Assembly (NCBI RefSeq): GCF_042752395.1
Contig: NZ_JBHYXZ010000024.1
Span: 1 to 64,000 of the forward strand
Length of the DNA: 64,000 bases
Source of the DNA: Actinosynnema sp042752395
GTDB lineage: Bacteria; Actinomycetota; Actinomycetes; Mycobacteriales; Pseudonocardiaceae
Reading direction: 5' to 3'
The translations under genes were made by a program, and so were the position numbers. Positions 43,371 through 52,400 of this stretch are shown piece after piece. The notes under the pieces were generated by a model that did no database searches, was not told where the DNA came from, and saw only the letters and a program-made list of their open reading frames with translations. The stretch's first letter is position 1; each line of letters opens with the position of its first letter.

Positions 43371-44672
43371 ATGGCCGCCAACTACGCTGTCCGCGTGAGC
43401 ATCGACCCGGCCAAGAACCTCCCGGCGGTGCCCGAGTCGCTGCTCCCCCGCGAGCACGCGCTCTACCGGCCTCGGCACAGCAGCCGCCAGCGCACCGCGC
43501 TGACCCTCGCCGTCATCTTCTTCTGCACGCCCGCGATGCTGCTGGTCGTCGGCGTGCGGCCGGCCGAGTTCGAGAACCGCAGGCTCGCCGCGTTCCCGTC
43601 GATCACCGACGGCTGGGGCTTCTTCACCGGGCTCAACGCGTGGGCGAGCGACCACGTGCCGCTGCGCGACAAGGCCGTGGCGGTGGCGGACGGCGTCAGC
43701 CGCGGCGTGTTCGGCGAGGCGCCGCAGCTCGACCGGTCGCAGGACGAGGTCGGCGTGGTGGTCGCCCCGAAGGACCCGTCCCTCGACCGACCCACCCCGA
43801 CGGCGTTCGTGGACGCGATCGAGGGCAAGGACGACTGGCTGTTCCTCGGCGACGACGTCGAGGGCGCCTGCGAACCGCTGATCCCGATCGCCGAGGTGCA
43901 CGCCCGGCTGGCCCGCCTGCGTCGCGCGGTCGAGTCGTCCGGCCGCCGGTTCGTGCTGGTCGTCGCGCCGAACAAGAGCACCATGGTGCCGCAGTACCTG
44001 CCGTCGAAGTACTTCGGCAAGGACTGCCACGCCAAGGCGACCGAGGAGTTCTGGAAGGACCTGTCCGCCAAGACGGGCGCGCTGGACCTGCGGTCGCGCA
44101 TGCACGAGACCGCCAAGCTGAACAACCGGCTGCCCTACCCCAAGTACGACAGCCACTGGACGCACGACGGCAGCCTGGTCATGGCGCGCGTGATCACCGA
44201 CACGATCGAACCGGGCACCTCGCGCGGCTGGAAGGTCCGGCCCACCAACGTGATCGACCGCGAGGGCGACCTCGCCCCGCTGCTCGGCCGGACCGCGACC
44301 GACCCGATCCAGTCCTACGACCTCGCGCCGGACGGCAGCACCGTGCGCAGCCGCGAGATCACCCCCGACCCCAAGCCGCAGCGGTTCACCCAGCCGCCGT
44401 CGAAGGGCGTGGTCGACGCCAAGGTCGGTCTGCTCGGCGACTCGTTCTCCTACTACGCCGGGCAGTACCTGGTCGCCTGCTTCACCGACCTCACGATGGT
44501 CCACGTCGAACGCCTCTCCGGCAACGCCCGCGAGGTCGCGCGCGCACTCGCCGCCACCGACGTCGTGGTGCTCGAAGCCGCGGAGCGGCTGCTGGTCAGC
44601 GGGCTGGACCCGGTCCTCGAACCGCCGGTCATCGACGTCATCGCCGAGGAGCTGGCCAAGCAGCCGCGCTAA
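43371..44672 (+). CDS. AlgX/AlgJ-like SGNH acyl-esterase or O-acetyltransferase
   Basis: A 433-residue protein with one N-terminal membrane helix (about 42-62), so the enzyme domain is outside. It carries the AlgX/AlgJ/WssH-type catalytic features: DSHWTHDG (Asp-x-His-Trp) and the nucleophile motif LLGDSFSYYAG. Such proteins acetylate exopolysaccharide together with a membrane acyltransferase. Its stop overlaps the stop of the convergent acyltransferase gene (CTAA). An alternative GTG start at 43395 is possible. Confidence 0.85.
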   Translation: MAANYAVRVSIDPAKNLPAVPESLLPREHALYRPRHSSRQRTALTLAVIFFCTPAMLLVVGVRPAEFENRRLAAFPSITDGWGFFTGLNAWASDHVPLRDKAVAVADGVSRGVFGEAPQLDRSQDEVGVVVAPKDPSLDRPTPTAFVDAIEGKDDWLFLGDDVEGACEPLIPIAEVHARLARLRRAVESSGRRFVLVVAPNKSTMVPQYLPSKYFGKDCHAKATEEFWKDLSAKTGALDLRSRMHETAKLNNRLPYPKYDSHWTHDGSLVMARVITDTIEPGTSRGWKVRPTNVIDREGDLAPLLGRTATDPIQSYDLAPDGSTVRSREITPDPKPQRFTQPPSKGVVDAKVGLLGDSFSYYAGQYLVACFTDLTMVHVERLSGNAREVARALAATDVVVLEAAERLLVSGLDPVLEPPVIDVIAEELAKQPR

Positions 44673-46567
44673 CGCCGGCGCCCGTTCTCCCGGGCGTGGT
44701 TCTCCAGCAGGGACGCCACGGTGACCACCGGCCCGCTGTCGTCGCGCAACCGCCTGCGCCGGGGCGCGACGTCCTCCGACTCGTCGGCCGGCCAGGCGGC
44801 GGGGAGGTGCCGGGTCTCCTCGGCCGGACCGGGCGCCGGGACGGGACGGGCGAGCGGCGGTCGCGGTGCCGGCGGGCCGGGGACCGGGGCGCGGTCGAGG
44901 GGGACGTCCCGCGCCGGGGTGCGCGGTGGCTGGGGACGCGGTGCCCCGGATCGGGGTGCCCCGGACCGGGGTGCTTCGGAACGGAGTGGTTCGGGACGGG
45001 GCGCTTCGGGTCGGGGTGGTTCGGGGCGGGCCGCCGGGTGGCGCGGCGCGTCGGCACGCGGGGTCTCGGGGCGAGCGGGCTCGGGACGCGGCGGGTGGGG
45101 ACGCGCGTCGGGTCGCGGGGCCGGCGGGCGCGGGGCGTCGGGTCGGGGCGCGTCGGGACGCGAGGGCTGGCTGCGCGGCGGAGGCGTGCGGGGCACGGGC
45201 GGGCCCTGCGGCCGGGTGGCGAAGGGCGGCCGGCGCTGGGGCGGCGGGGTGCGCAGGCGGTTCGACCGGACCCGGGGCAGCACCTCGGTCGGTTCCTCGC
45301 GGACGGGTTCCGGCTCGTCGTCCGGCCACTCGGCGTCTTCCGCGTCCTCGGCGGCGTCCTCGGGTTCCTCCACGTCCTCGAAGTCGTCCTCGAAGTCGTC
45401 CTCGAGATCGTTGTCGAGGTCGTCGTCGAGGTCCGACTCGGGCTCCGCGGGCTCGGGCACGGGCTTGGGCGCGGGTTTGCGGGCCAGCCGCCGCGCGAGG
45501 ACGTGGCTCGGCTTCTCCACGTACCGGTAGCTCAGCTCCACCACGCCGAACGTCACCGCGATCGCGATCGGCACCGCGAGCCACAGCGGCACCTGCGGCC
45601 GGAGGAGGTCGAGCGCCGTGAACGCCACCAGGCCGTGCAGCAGGTAGATCGAGTAGCTGCGCTCGGACAGCCCCACCCAGATCCGCCGCTCCACGAGCCG
45701 CGGCTCGGCGAACATCCCCATCAGGAAGCACAGCACCGCGACCGCCAGCGCCAGGTTGTACGAGGCGTCCAGCCTGCCGAACTTCAGGTGGTCGGCGAGC
45801 ACGTACAGCGCCCACGCGGCGCCGGCGAACACCCCGCCGAGCCACAGCGGCACGCGCTTGGTCGTCGTCGCCCAGACGATCTGCCCGATCAGCGGGATGG
45901 CGAGGTACGACACGTTCACCGCGAACACGAGCCACGACGGGCCGAACTGCCGGTTGGTCATCATCACCACGAAGATGAAGACCAGCTGGACCGAGATCGC
46001 GAGCCACGGCGCGCGCCGCATGACCGGCAGCAGCGCCACCAGCAGGACGTAGAAGATGACCTCGACCACGAGCGTCCACGCCACGCCGACCATCACGACC
46101 TGCGGCACGATCAGGTAGTTGATCGTCAGGGCGTTGGTGACCACGGTCCACCACGTGATCACGGGCTCGTTGCCGCCGCCGAGCGGCCTCCCGCCGAGCA
46201 GGATCACCGCCGCGGTCAGCAGCACCACGAACGTCATCGGCACGTACACGCGCACCAGGCGGTTGAGGCCGAACCCGCGGGCGCCCTGGCGCAGCGCCAC
46301 CGGCGTCACCACGTACCCGCTGACGAGGAAGAAGAACGGCACCGCGACCTGGCCGATGCCCTGCAACCCCATGTGCATCGGATCGCTGGTGACCGCGTCC
46401 ACCACGTCGATCACAGGCGTGGGGCCCGCTTCGCGCTTGGCGATCCACTGCTCGGCCAGGTGGCTGTAGAAAACCAGCAGCGCGGCGAGCCCGCGACCGA
46501 TGTCGATGAACGCGATGCGGGTCTTCTCGGCAGGCTCCCGCCCGCTCAGCGAACTCCGGCCGTCCAG
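44669..46567 (-). CDS. Acyltransferase-3 membrane protein with long acidic/Pro-Arg tail, non-standard start
   Basis: An integral O-acyltransferase (OafA/YrhL type) expected to move acetyl or other acyl groups across the membrane to an envelope glycan. The first ATG/GTG/TTG in frame is 46414, but homologous sequence continues upstream: FIDIGRGLAALLVFYSHLAE, the family's N-terminal catalytic-His helix, is encoded at about 46510-46451. Two CTG codons fit: 46567 (GGAAGG 9 nt upstream) and 46549 (GGAG 4 nt upstream). About ten helices, including VPFFFLVSGYVVTP, end near residue 380. The remaining 250 residues are cytoplasmic: an Asp/Glu stretch, then PRPDAPRP-type repeats. The coordinates assume CTG 46567 (632 residues). 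Confidence 0.8.
   Translation of the reverse strand: MDGRSSLSGREPAEKTRIAFIDIGRGLAALLVFYSHLAEQWIAKREAGPTPVIDVVDAVTSDPMHMGLQGIGQVAVPFFFLVSGYVVTPVALRQGARGFGLNRLVRVYVPMTFVVLLTAAVILLGGRPLGGGNEPVITWWTVVTNALTINYLIVPQVVMVGVAWTLVVEVIFYVLLVALLPVMRRAPWLAISVQLVFIFVVMMTNRQFGPSWLVFAVNVSYLAIPLIGQIVWATTTKRVPLWLGGVFAGAAWALYVLADHLKFGRLDASYNLALAVAVLCFLMGMFAEPRLVERRIWVGLSERSYSIYLLHGLVAFTALDLLRPQVPLWLAVPIAIAVTFGVVELSYRYVEKPSHVLARRLARKPAPKPVPEPAEPESDLDDDLDNDLEDDFEDDFEDVEEPEDAAEDAEDAEWPDDEPEPVREEPTEVLPRVRSNRLRTPPPQRRPPFATRPQGPPVPRTPPPRSQPSRPDAPRPDAPRPPAPRPDARPHPPRPEPARPETPRADAPRHPAARPEPPRPEAPRPEPLRSEAPRSGAPRSGAPRPQPPRTPARDVPLDRAPVPGPPAPRPPLARPVPAPGPAEETRHLPAAWPADESEDVAPRRRRLRDDSGPVVTVASLLENHARENGRRR
44720..45300 (-). 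repeat. Coding repeats for the Pro/Arg-rich acyltransferase tail
   Basis: Imperfect short units encode PRPDAPRP, PRPEAPRP and RSGAPRSGAP motifs in the C-terminal tail. The neighbouring 45310-45450 encodes an acidic run (DLDDDLDNDLEDDFEDDFED). In-frame length variation is likely. Confidence 0.7.
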
Positions 46568-46619
46568 GGGCTCAACCCTTCCACTAACCGCCCGTGCCGC
46601 GCGTATGGTAACGAACCGC

Positions 46620-47756
46620 CTACGTTCGTGTCCTCCCCGTGATTGAACCGGCTTCGCCCGTTCGCTCGCGCCGTTCCCACCTGCGGATCACCCGGTTGGC
46701 GGGCATCTCGACCAGGCGGTGCAGCAGTTCGGCGGCCACCGCGGCCGCCACCAGCCCCACCACCACGACCAGGGTCGGGTCCAGGTGCGGCATCAGGGTG
46801 TCGTACAACGGGTACATCGCGCTCAGGTGGATCAGGTAGATCGCGTACGTCCGCTTCGACCAACCGCGGATCAGCGCGGACCGGCTCACCGGACCGCTCG
46901 CGGCCACCAGCAGCACGGTCAGCAGCACGGCGAACAGCAGCGTGCGCGGCACCGCGTCGCCCTGCTCGGTGTAGCCGCCCACCTTGTCGGTCCAGACGAA
47001 CAGCAGGAAGTGCGCCGAGGCGATGGCCGTGCCCGCGACCGGGTGGACCTTCCCGGAGTGCACCAGCGAGATCAGCTGCCCGATCACGAGCACCGGCAGG
47101 TACGCGCCGAACTGCCCGATCCCGTGGCCGAGCGAGGTCGGGAAGTGGTTGGTGATCAGCAGGACGGTGAAGCACGCGGGAGCGGCGGCCAGCGGCGGGA
47201 TCCACGGCCACTTGCGCAGCACGGGGATGGTCAGCGCGACGTAGCAGTAGAAGACCACCTGCACCTGGAGCGTCCACGTCACCGCGACCAGCGCGACCTG
47301 CGGCGTCTGCAGGAAGTTGACGAGGAACAGGCCGCTGACGAGGTCGCCGAGGTCGAGGTCCCCCTCGCGGGCGGACGACACCCGGAAACCGAGGTTGATC
47401 AGGATCCACGCGATCACCGTGACGACCCACAGCAGCGGCACGAGCCGCACGACGCGGCGGCGCAGGAACTGGACCGGGCGCTCCCGGTTCGCCACGTGCG
47501 TCACCACGACGCCGCTGACGACCAGGAACAACGCCACGCCGAAGAACGACAGGCGCGGGTTGAGGTGCAACCGGTCGACGACGCCCTGCTCGACCGCGGT
47601 CGACAGCCAGAACTCCCGGTCGTTCAACGCGAACCAGGCGGTCAGGTGGGTCAGCACGACCGCGCAGGACGCGACGACCCGCAGCAGGTCGAGTCCGTGC
47701 AGGTACCCGGTGCCCTGGGCCGCGGCCTCGGGCCGCGCCAGCGTGGTCGCCGTCAT
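46620..47756 (-). CDS. Acyltransferase-3 family membrane protein
   Basis: A 378-residue O-acyltransferase. The N-terminal helix carries the conserved catalytic region LHGLDLLRVVASCAVVLTHL with His; FFGVALFLVVSGVVVTH and the RRRVVRLVPLLWV loop follow; about ten helices in all. Start ATG 47756 overlaps the upstream stop by ATGA. It is the second acyltransferase in the locus and lacks the long tail of its neighbour. Probably modifies a surface polysaccharide. Confidence 0.9.
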   Translation of the reverse strand: MTATTLARPEAAAQGTGYLHGLDLLRVVASCAVVLTHLTAWFALNDREFWLSTAVEQGVVDRLHLNPRLSFFGVALFLVVSGVVVTHVANRERPVQFLRRRVVRLVPLLWVVTVIAWILINLGFRVSSAREGDLDLGDLVSGLFLVNFLQTPQVALVAVTWTLQVQVVFYCYVALTIPVLRKWPWIPPLAAAPACFTVLLITNHFPTSLGHGIGQFGAYLPVLVIGQLISLVHSGKVHPVAGTAIASAHFLLFVWTDKVGGYTEQGDAVPRTLLFAVLLTVLLVAASGPVSRSALIRGWSKRTYAIYLIHLSAMYPLYDTLMPHLDPTLVVVVGLVAAAVAAELLHRLVEMPANRVIRRWERRERTGEAGSITGRTRT

Positions 47757-48712
47757 GCCACCTTCTCCACAACCCGGTGCAGACCCTCCGCGGCGAAACC
47801 CGCGCACCCCACCGCGACCACCACGGCGAGCGATGACGGCAGGACGGCGGACAGCACGCCGGTCACCGCGTAGCCGACGACCGGGACGGACACGTACAGC
47901 GGCACCGCGCGGCTGCTCAACCAGCGCACGGGCCGCGTGCTCGCGAGCGCCGCGCCGCGCGGCAGCGCGATCAGGAACACCAGCAGCGCCAGCACGCCGC
48001 CGAGCGGGTGCCAGTACCCGGCCAGCTCCGGCGTCACCTCGTCGGCCACCACCAGCAGCGCCGCGGCGAGCAGGCCGAGGCAGAAGCCGTGCGCCGCGGT
48101 CAGCCGCCCCGCCCGCACGAGCCACGCCACCTCGCCGAGCACGATCAGCGGCACCAGGGCGGCGACCTGTCCGAGGTCGCGCAGCACGTCCGGCGCGCCG
48201 GCCCAACCGCCCGCCATCACCAGCGCGCAGGCGACCTCCAGCCGCACCAGGACCGCGAGCCACGGCGCGCCGCGCTCCACCGGTCGCAGCGCCGCGACCA
48301 GCAGCCCCGAGCACGCCGTCGCCGCGATCGGCGTGATCACCGCCGCGTCGGTCAACGGCTCCGCGCCCAGGAGCAGGAGCAGCGCGCCCACGACGACCGC
48401 GCCCGCCAGCGCGGCCGCGACCCGGCGCAGCAACCGCACCGCCACGGACCACCGGTCCACGCCCGCGATCGCGTAGCCGGCCGACAGGAGCAGCAGCGCG
48501 GTGCCGAGGAAGCCGAAGTCCTCGCCGAGCCCGGTCGGCTGGTTGACCCAGCCCCGGATCACGACGACGAGGTCGCCGGTGTCCCCGTGCCGGCTCGGCC
48601 ACAGGCCGACGAGGTAGCTGTAGGCGAGCAGGCAGACGGCGGCCGCGGTCACCACGCGCACGCCGGGCAGGGTCGTGCCACCCGCCTCGACGGGTGTCCT
48701 GGTCTCAGCCAT
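47753..48712 (-). CDS. Polytopic membrane protein, divergent acyltransferase-like
   Basis: A 319-residue protein with nine or ten hydrophobic helices. Layout and the C-terminal VRWLSSRAVPLYVSVPVVGY segment recall acyltransferase-3 proteins, but the catalytic N-terminal His helix is not obvious (AAAVCLLAYSYLVGLW, no His at the usual place), so it may be a non-catalytic relative. Coupled to the downstream acyltransferase by ATGA and to the upstream gene by an 8-nt overlap (ATGGCTGA). Confidence 0.78.
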   Translation of the reverse strand: MAETRTPVEAGGTTLPGVRVVTAAAVCLLAYSYLVGLWPSRHGDTGDLVVVIRGWVNQPTGLGEDFGFLGTALLLLSAGYAIAGVDRWSVAVRLLRRVAAALAGAVVVGALLLLLGAEPLTDAAVITPIAATACSGLLVAALRPVERGAPWLAVLVRLEVACALVMAGGWAGAPDVLRDLGQVAALVPLIVLGEVAWLVRAGRLTAAHGFCLGLLAAALLVVADEVTPELAGYWHPLGGVLALLVFLIALPRGAALASTRPVRWLSSRAVPLYVSVPVVGYAVTGVLSAVLPSSLAVVVAVGCAGFAAEGLHRVVEKVA

Positions 48713-49343
48713 CGGCGGGCAGCGCTTCCAGCTGGAGGGCGAGCAGGGGCCCGAACGCGGAGGTGAGGTCGTGCGACCTGGCGTTCAGCTCGACCCGGAC
48801 GAGCAGGTCCTGGTGCACGTAGAAGGCGCGCACGGTCGGCCGCGGCGCGGGGTCGGCGTCCGGGTTGGCGACCACCCGGGTCACCCGGGTGATCCCGTGC
48901 TCGGGCGCGATGCGCTCCAGGCCGAACTCCTGCTGGAGCCCGTCGAGCCGGTCGGCGGCGCGCAGCGCGGCCTCGCGGTCCGCCATCCGGACGACCGCGA
49001 CGAGCACCCGGCCCTCGGGCCGCCGGGACGACAGCGTCAGCCGGGCCGCGCCCGCGCCCCCTTCGGCGTAGACCTCGACCTCGAGGTCGTTGAGAAAGTT
49101 CAGCTCCACCAGGTCGGAGAACGCGCGCACGCTGTCGTACGACTCGGTGCCGGAGTCGAAGTCCGCCAGCGCCAACGGGTCCGCGGCCAGGCGGCCCGCC
49201 TCGCCGGTCGCCGGCACGTTGCGGGCGCTGGCGGGCAGCGGGTCCCCGCCCCAGATGCTCCAGGCGCCGAACGTGACGACGGCGAGCACGCCGGTGACGA
49301 GCAGTGCGCCGAGCACGGAGGTGCGCGTCCGTACCTCACTCAC
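48705..49343 (-). CDS. Membrane-anchored protein with the same C-terminal domain as the SHOCT protein
   Basis: A 212-residue protein. An N-terminal helix (about 9-30) anchors an exported domain. Its end (RAFYVHQDLLVRVELNAR ... LQLEALPADG) resembles the end of the 372-residue protein at 53113-54231 (RGHYTSKDLIVRVDVAAP ... AELEVLSADG). Its stop lies within the start of the next gene in the same ATGGCTGA arrangement as there. Function unknown; a role in glycan assembly is inferred from context. Confidence 0.8.
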   Translation of the reverse strand: MSEVRTRTSVLGALLVTGVLAVVTFGAWSIWGGDPLPASARNVPATGEAGRLAADPLALADFDSGTESYDSVRAFSDLVELNFLNDLEVEVYAEGGAGAARLTLSSRRPEGRVLVAVVRMADREAALRAADRLDGLQQEFGLERIAPEHGITRVTRVVANPDADPAPRPTVRAFYVHQDLLVRVELNARSHDLTSAFGPLLALQLEALPADG

Positions 49344-49439
49344 GCGGGACTTACCTCCACACTCGAAACCCGGCCCCCGAGTGGGAACCGGGCACGAGTG
49401 TCGCAGGCCGAACCCCGCCTGTCACAGGAAATGCTCAGG

Positions 49440-52400
49440 TCAGAGTGGTCGAAGCCACAACGTGACGAAGCCGCTCGCCGCCGTTTCCGCCTGGCGCACC
49501 AGGTCCTCGTCGGCGTGCTCGGCCTCCGCGTCGCCGCCCAGCGGCACGGGCGCGTAGCCGAGCTTGCGGTAGCCCAGCAGGACCTGGAGCGGGTCGTCGC
49601 CGAGTTCGGTGATCGCGTCGGGGCAGAACTCGCACACCACGTGCGGCCGGTCGCGTTCCAGCACGGCGGTCAGGCCGGCCAGCGCGCGGTGGTCGCGGCC
49701 CTGGAGGTCCACCTTCACCAGCGTGACGCGGCGGTCGGACACCTCCGGCCTGGTGTCGAGCCGGACCGCCGGCACCACGACGCCGCCCGCGGCCTCGTCG
49801 GACGCGTCGTGCGCCCGGTGGTCGCCGCTGTTGCCGTCCTCGGCCTGCACGAGCCGGATGCTGCCCTCGGTGTCCCACGCCGCGACCGGCAGCACGTCCA
49901 CCGACCGCGCGCCCTCGGGGCCGAGGTTCGCGGTGACGTTGCGGCGCAGGTACTCGGCGTTGACCGGGTTGGCCTCCACCGCGACCACCGCCTCGACGCC
50001 CTCGGCCTGCCGGAGCAGCCGCAGCGTGTGGTAGCCGACGTGCGCGCCGATGTCGACGAACGTGCCGTCGCCCACCAGCCGGGCCATGAGCTCGGCCTCC
50101 TCGGCCTCCCACGACCGGTGGTAGGCCAGCCACGGCAGCACGACGCGGTCCACGGGCAGCAGCAACGCGCCCGCGTCGCACACCACCACGTCCGCGCCGG
50201 CGGGCACCGGCGCGTGCCGCAGCCGGGCGGTGTCCTGCACCGCGGCCAGCGCGCGGGCCAGCTCGTCCAGCCGCCGGTCGCCGCCGTCGAACCGCTCGTC
50301 GCGCTCGGCGAACCGGTCGAACGTGGTGCGCTGCTCCTCGTCCAGCCGCGACCACACGCGGTCGAGGGTGGTGTCGACCCGCTGCTCCAGGTCGGACACC
50401 GCGGACGCGGCGTCCTGCGCGGCGGAGCGGAGGTCGTCCTGCACGGCGGCCAGGCGGGTCTTGAGGCCCTCGTTGGCCCACCGCGTGGACTCGACGCTCG
50501 ACTCGACCGCCTCCAGCCGCGCGACCACGCCGTTCAACGTGTCCTCGACGCCGCCGACGAGCGTGCCCATCACCTTGCGCTGGTGCACGTCGTAGTGGTC
50601 GATGGCGCGCAGCACGGCCTTGCGCAGGGCGGGCGCCAGCGGCGTGCGCGACGCGGTGCCCACCTCGGCGCGCCACAGCAGCGCCTGCTTGGCGTCGCGC
50701 AGCGGGCGCAGCAGGTCCGAGCCCGGCAGCTCGGCCCGGTAGCCCGCGCCACCGCTGCCCAGCCAGCTCCGGTGCGCCTCCCGCAACTGCTCGGCCATCC
50801 ACGCGGCCGCCCTGGCCACCGACCGGGTGCGCAGGATGTGCTCGCGGGCCGCGCGGCCGCGCCGGGCGGCCTCGGCCGGGTCGTCCGCGACCTCGCGCAT
50901 GGCGCGGGCCGCGGCGTCCAGGTCGGGTTCGGCCCACACGGCGGTCGCCGGGTACGGGTGGTTGCCCGGTCCCACCGGCACCAGCCGGTGCGGCACCGGC
51001 CAGCCGGTCCTGGCGTCCAGGAACTCCGCGGTGCTGGAGTAGTCGGTGGAGATCACCGGCATGGCGCGTGCCATCGCCTCGGCCACGGTGAGGCCGAAGC
51101 CCTCGCTGCGGTGCAGCGACACGTACGCGCTGCTGGACGCGTACAGCTCGTCCAGCTCCTCCACGGACAGGTAGCGCTCGATCAGCTCGATCCGCGGGTC
51201 GTCCAGCACCTTGACCCGCAGCCGCTCGGCGGTGTGCGGGTTCTTGTCGCCGTTGATCGCCTTGAGCACCAGGCGCACGTCGTCGCGGCCCTCGAACGCC
51301 CGCTGGAACGCCTCGACCAGGCCCCACGGGTTCTTGCGCTGCCCGATGCTGAAGAAGTCGAACGCGAACAGGAACCGCACCGGGTCGCCGGGGCGGCGCT
51401 CCGGCCGGACCGGCGGGCCGGGGTCGCGCACCGGCACCGGGATCGCCTTGACCGGGATCGACGTGTGCCGGGCGATCGCGTCGCGGCAGAACTCGCTGAC
51501 CGTCCACACCTCGTCGACCAGGTCGAACGCGTGGTGCATCTCGCCGGGGAACTCCTCCAGCTCCCACGCCCACAGGCCGATCCGGTAGCGGTGGTGGCCG
51601 ACCTGCGGCTGGCGGTCGAGCACCGCGCGGGTCTGGTCCGCGTTCACGCACAGCAGGCTGACCGGGAACTTCGGGTCGCCGACGGTGCCCGGCTCGGCCA
51701 GGCCCGTGCGGTTGGACACCAGCCGGTCCTCGACCACCGACGCGACCGGCACCCCGGACTCGCGGATCGCGTCGTGCACCAGCCGGGCCATCTCGCCGAC
51801 GCCCAGCTCGGCGGTCAGGTAGCCGACCACGTTGACGCCGAACTCGGCCGACGGCTCCGCGGGCTCCACCGGCTCGGCGGGCAGCGCCCACGCCGGCAGG
51901 GACGCCTCGGTCACCCCGGAACTCGCGCACCAGGAGCGGAACGGGGCGGCGTCGCGGCTGTGCGGCAACGGGAACGCGGTCTTCAGGTCGGGGCGCGAGT
52001 CCCACACCGCCTGCACCAGGCGGCTGAGCGCGGTGCCGATCGGCGCGTCGTCCGGCGGGGCGGCGAGCCACCGGCGCAACGCCTCGCCGCCGTCGTCGCC
52101 GAACGCGTGCGGCGGCACGGGCTTCTTCTTCCGCTCGGCCTTGACCCACGCGTCCCGGTACAGGGCGCGCATGGCCGGGCTGATCTTCGTGCCGTCGGCC
52201 ATCTTCGCGAAGCCGTACGGGATCGACTCCAGCGTCTCGGCGTAACCGTTGCGCTGCAACGAGGAGCGGTAGCCGTCGCACAGCTCGCGGACGACCGGGT
52301 GCTCGGACAGCACCACGCGCGGCCGGCGCGGCGTGTGGCAGGACAGCAGCCACGGGTGCTCCGGCCGGTAACCGCTGTAGTGGAAGAACCGCAGCCGGTG

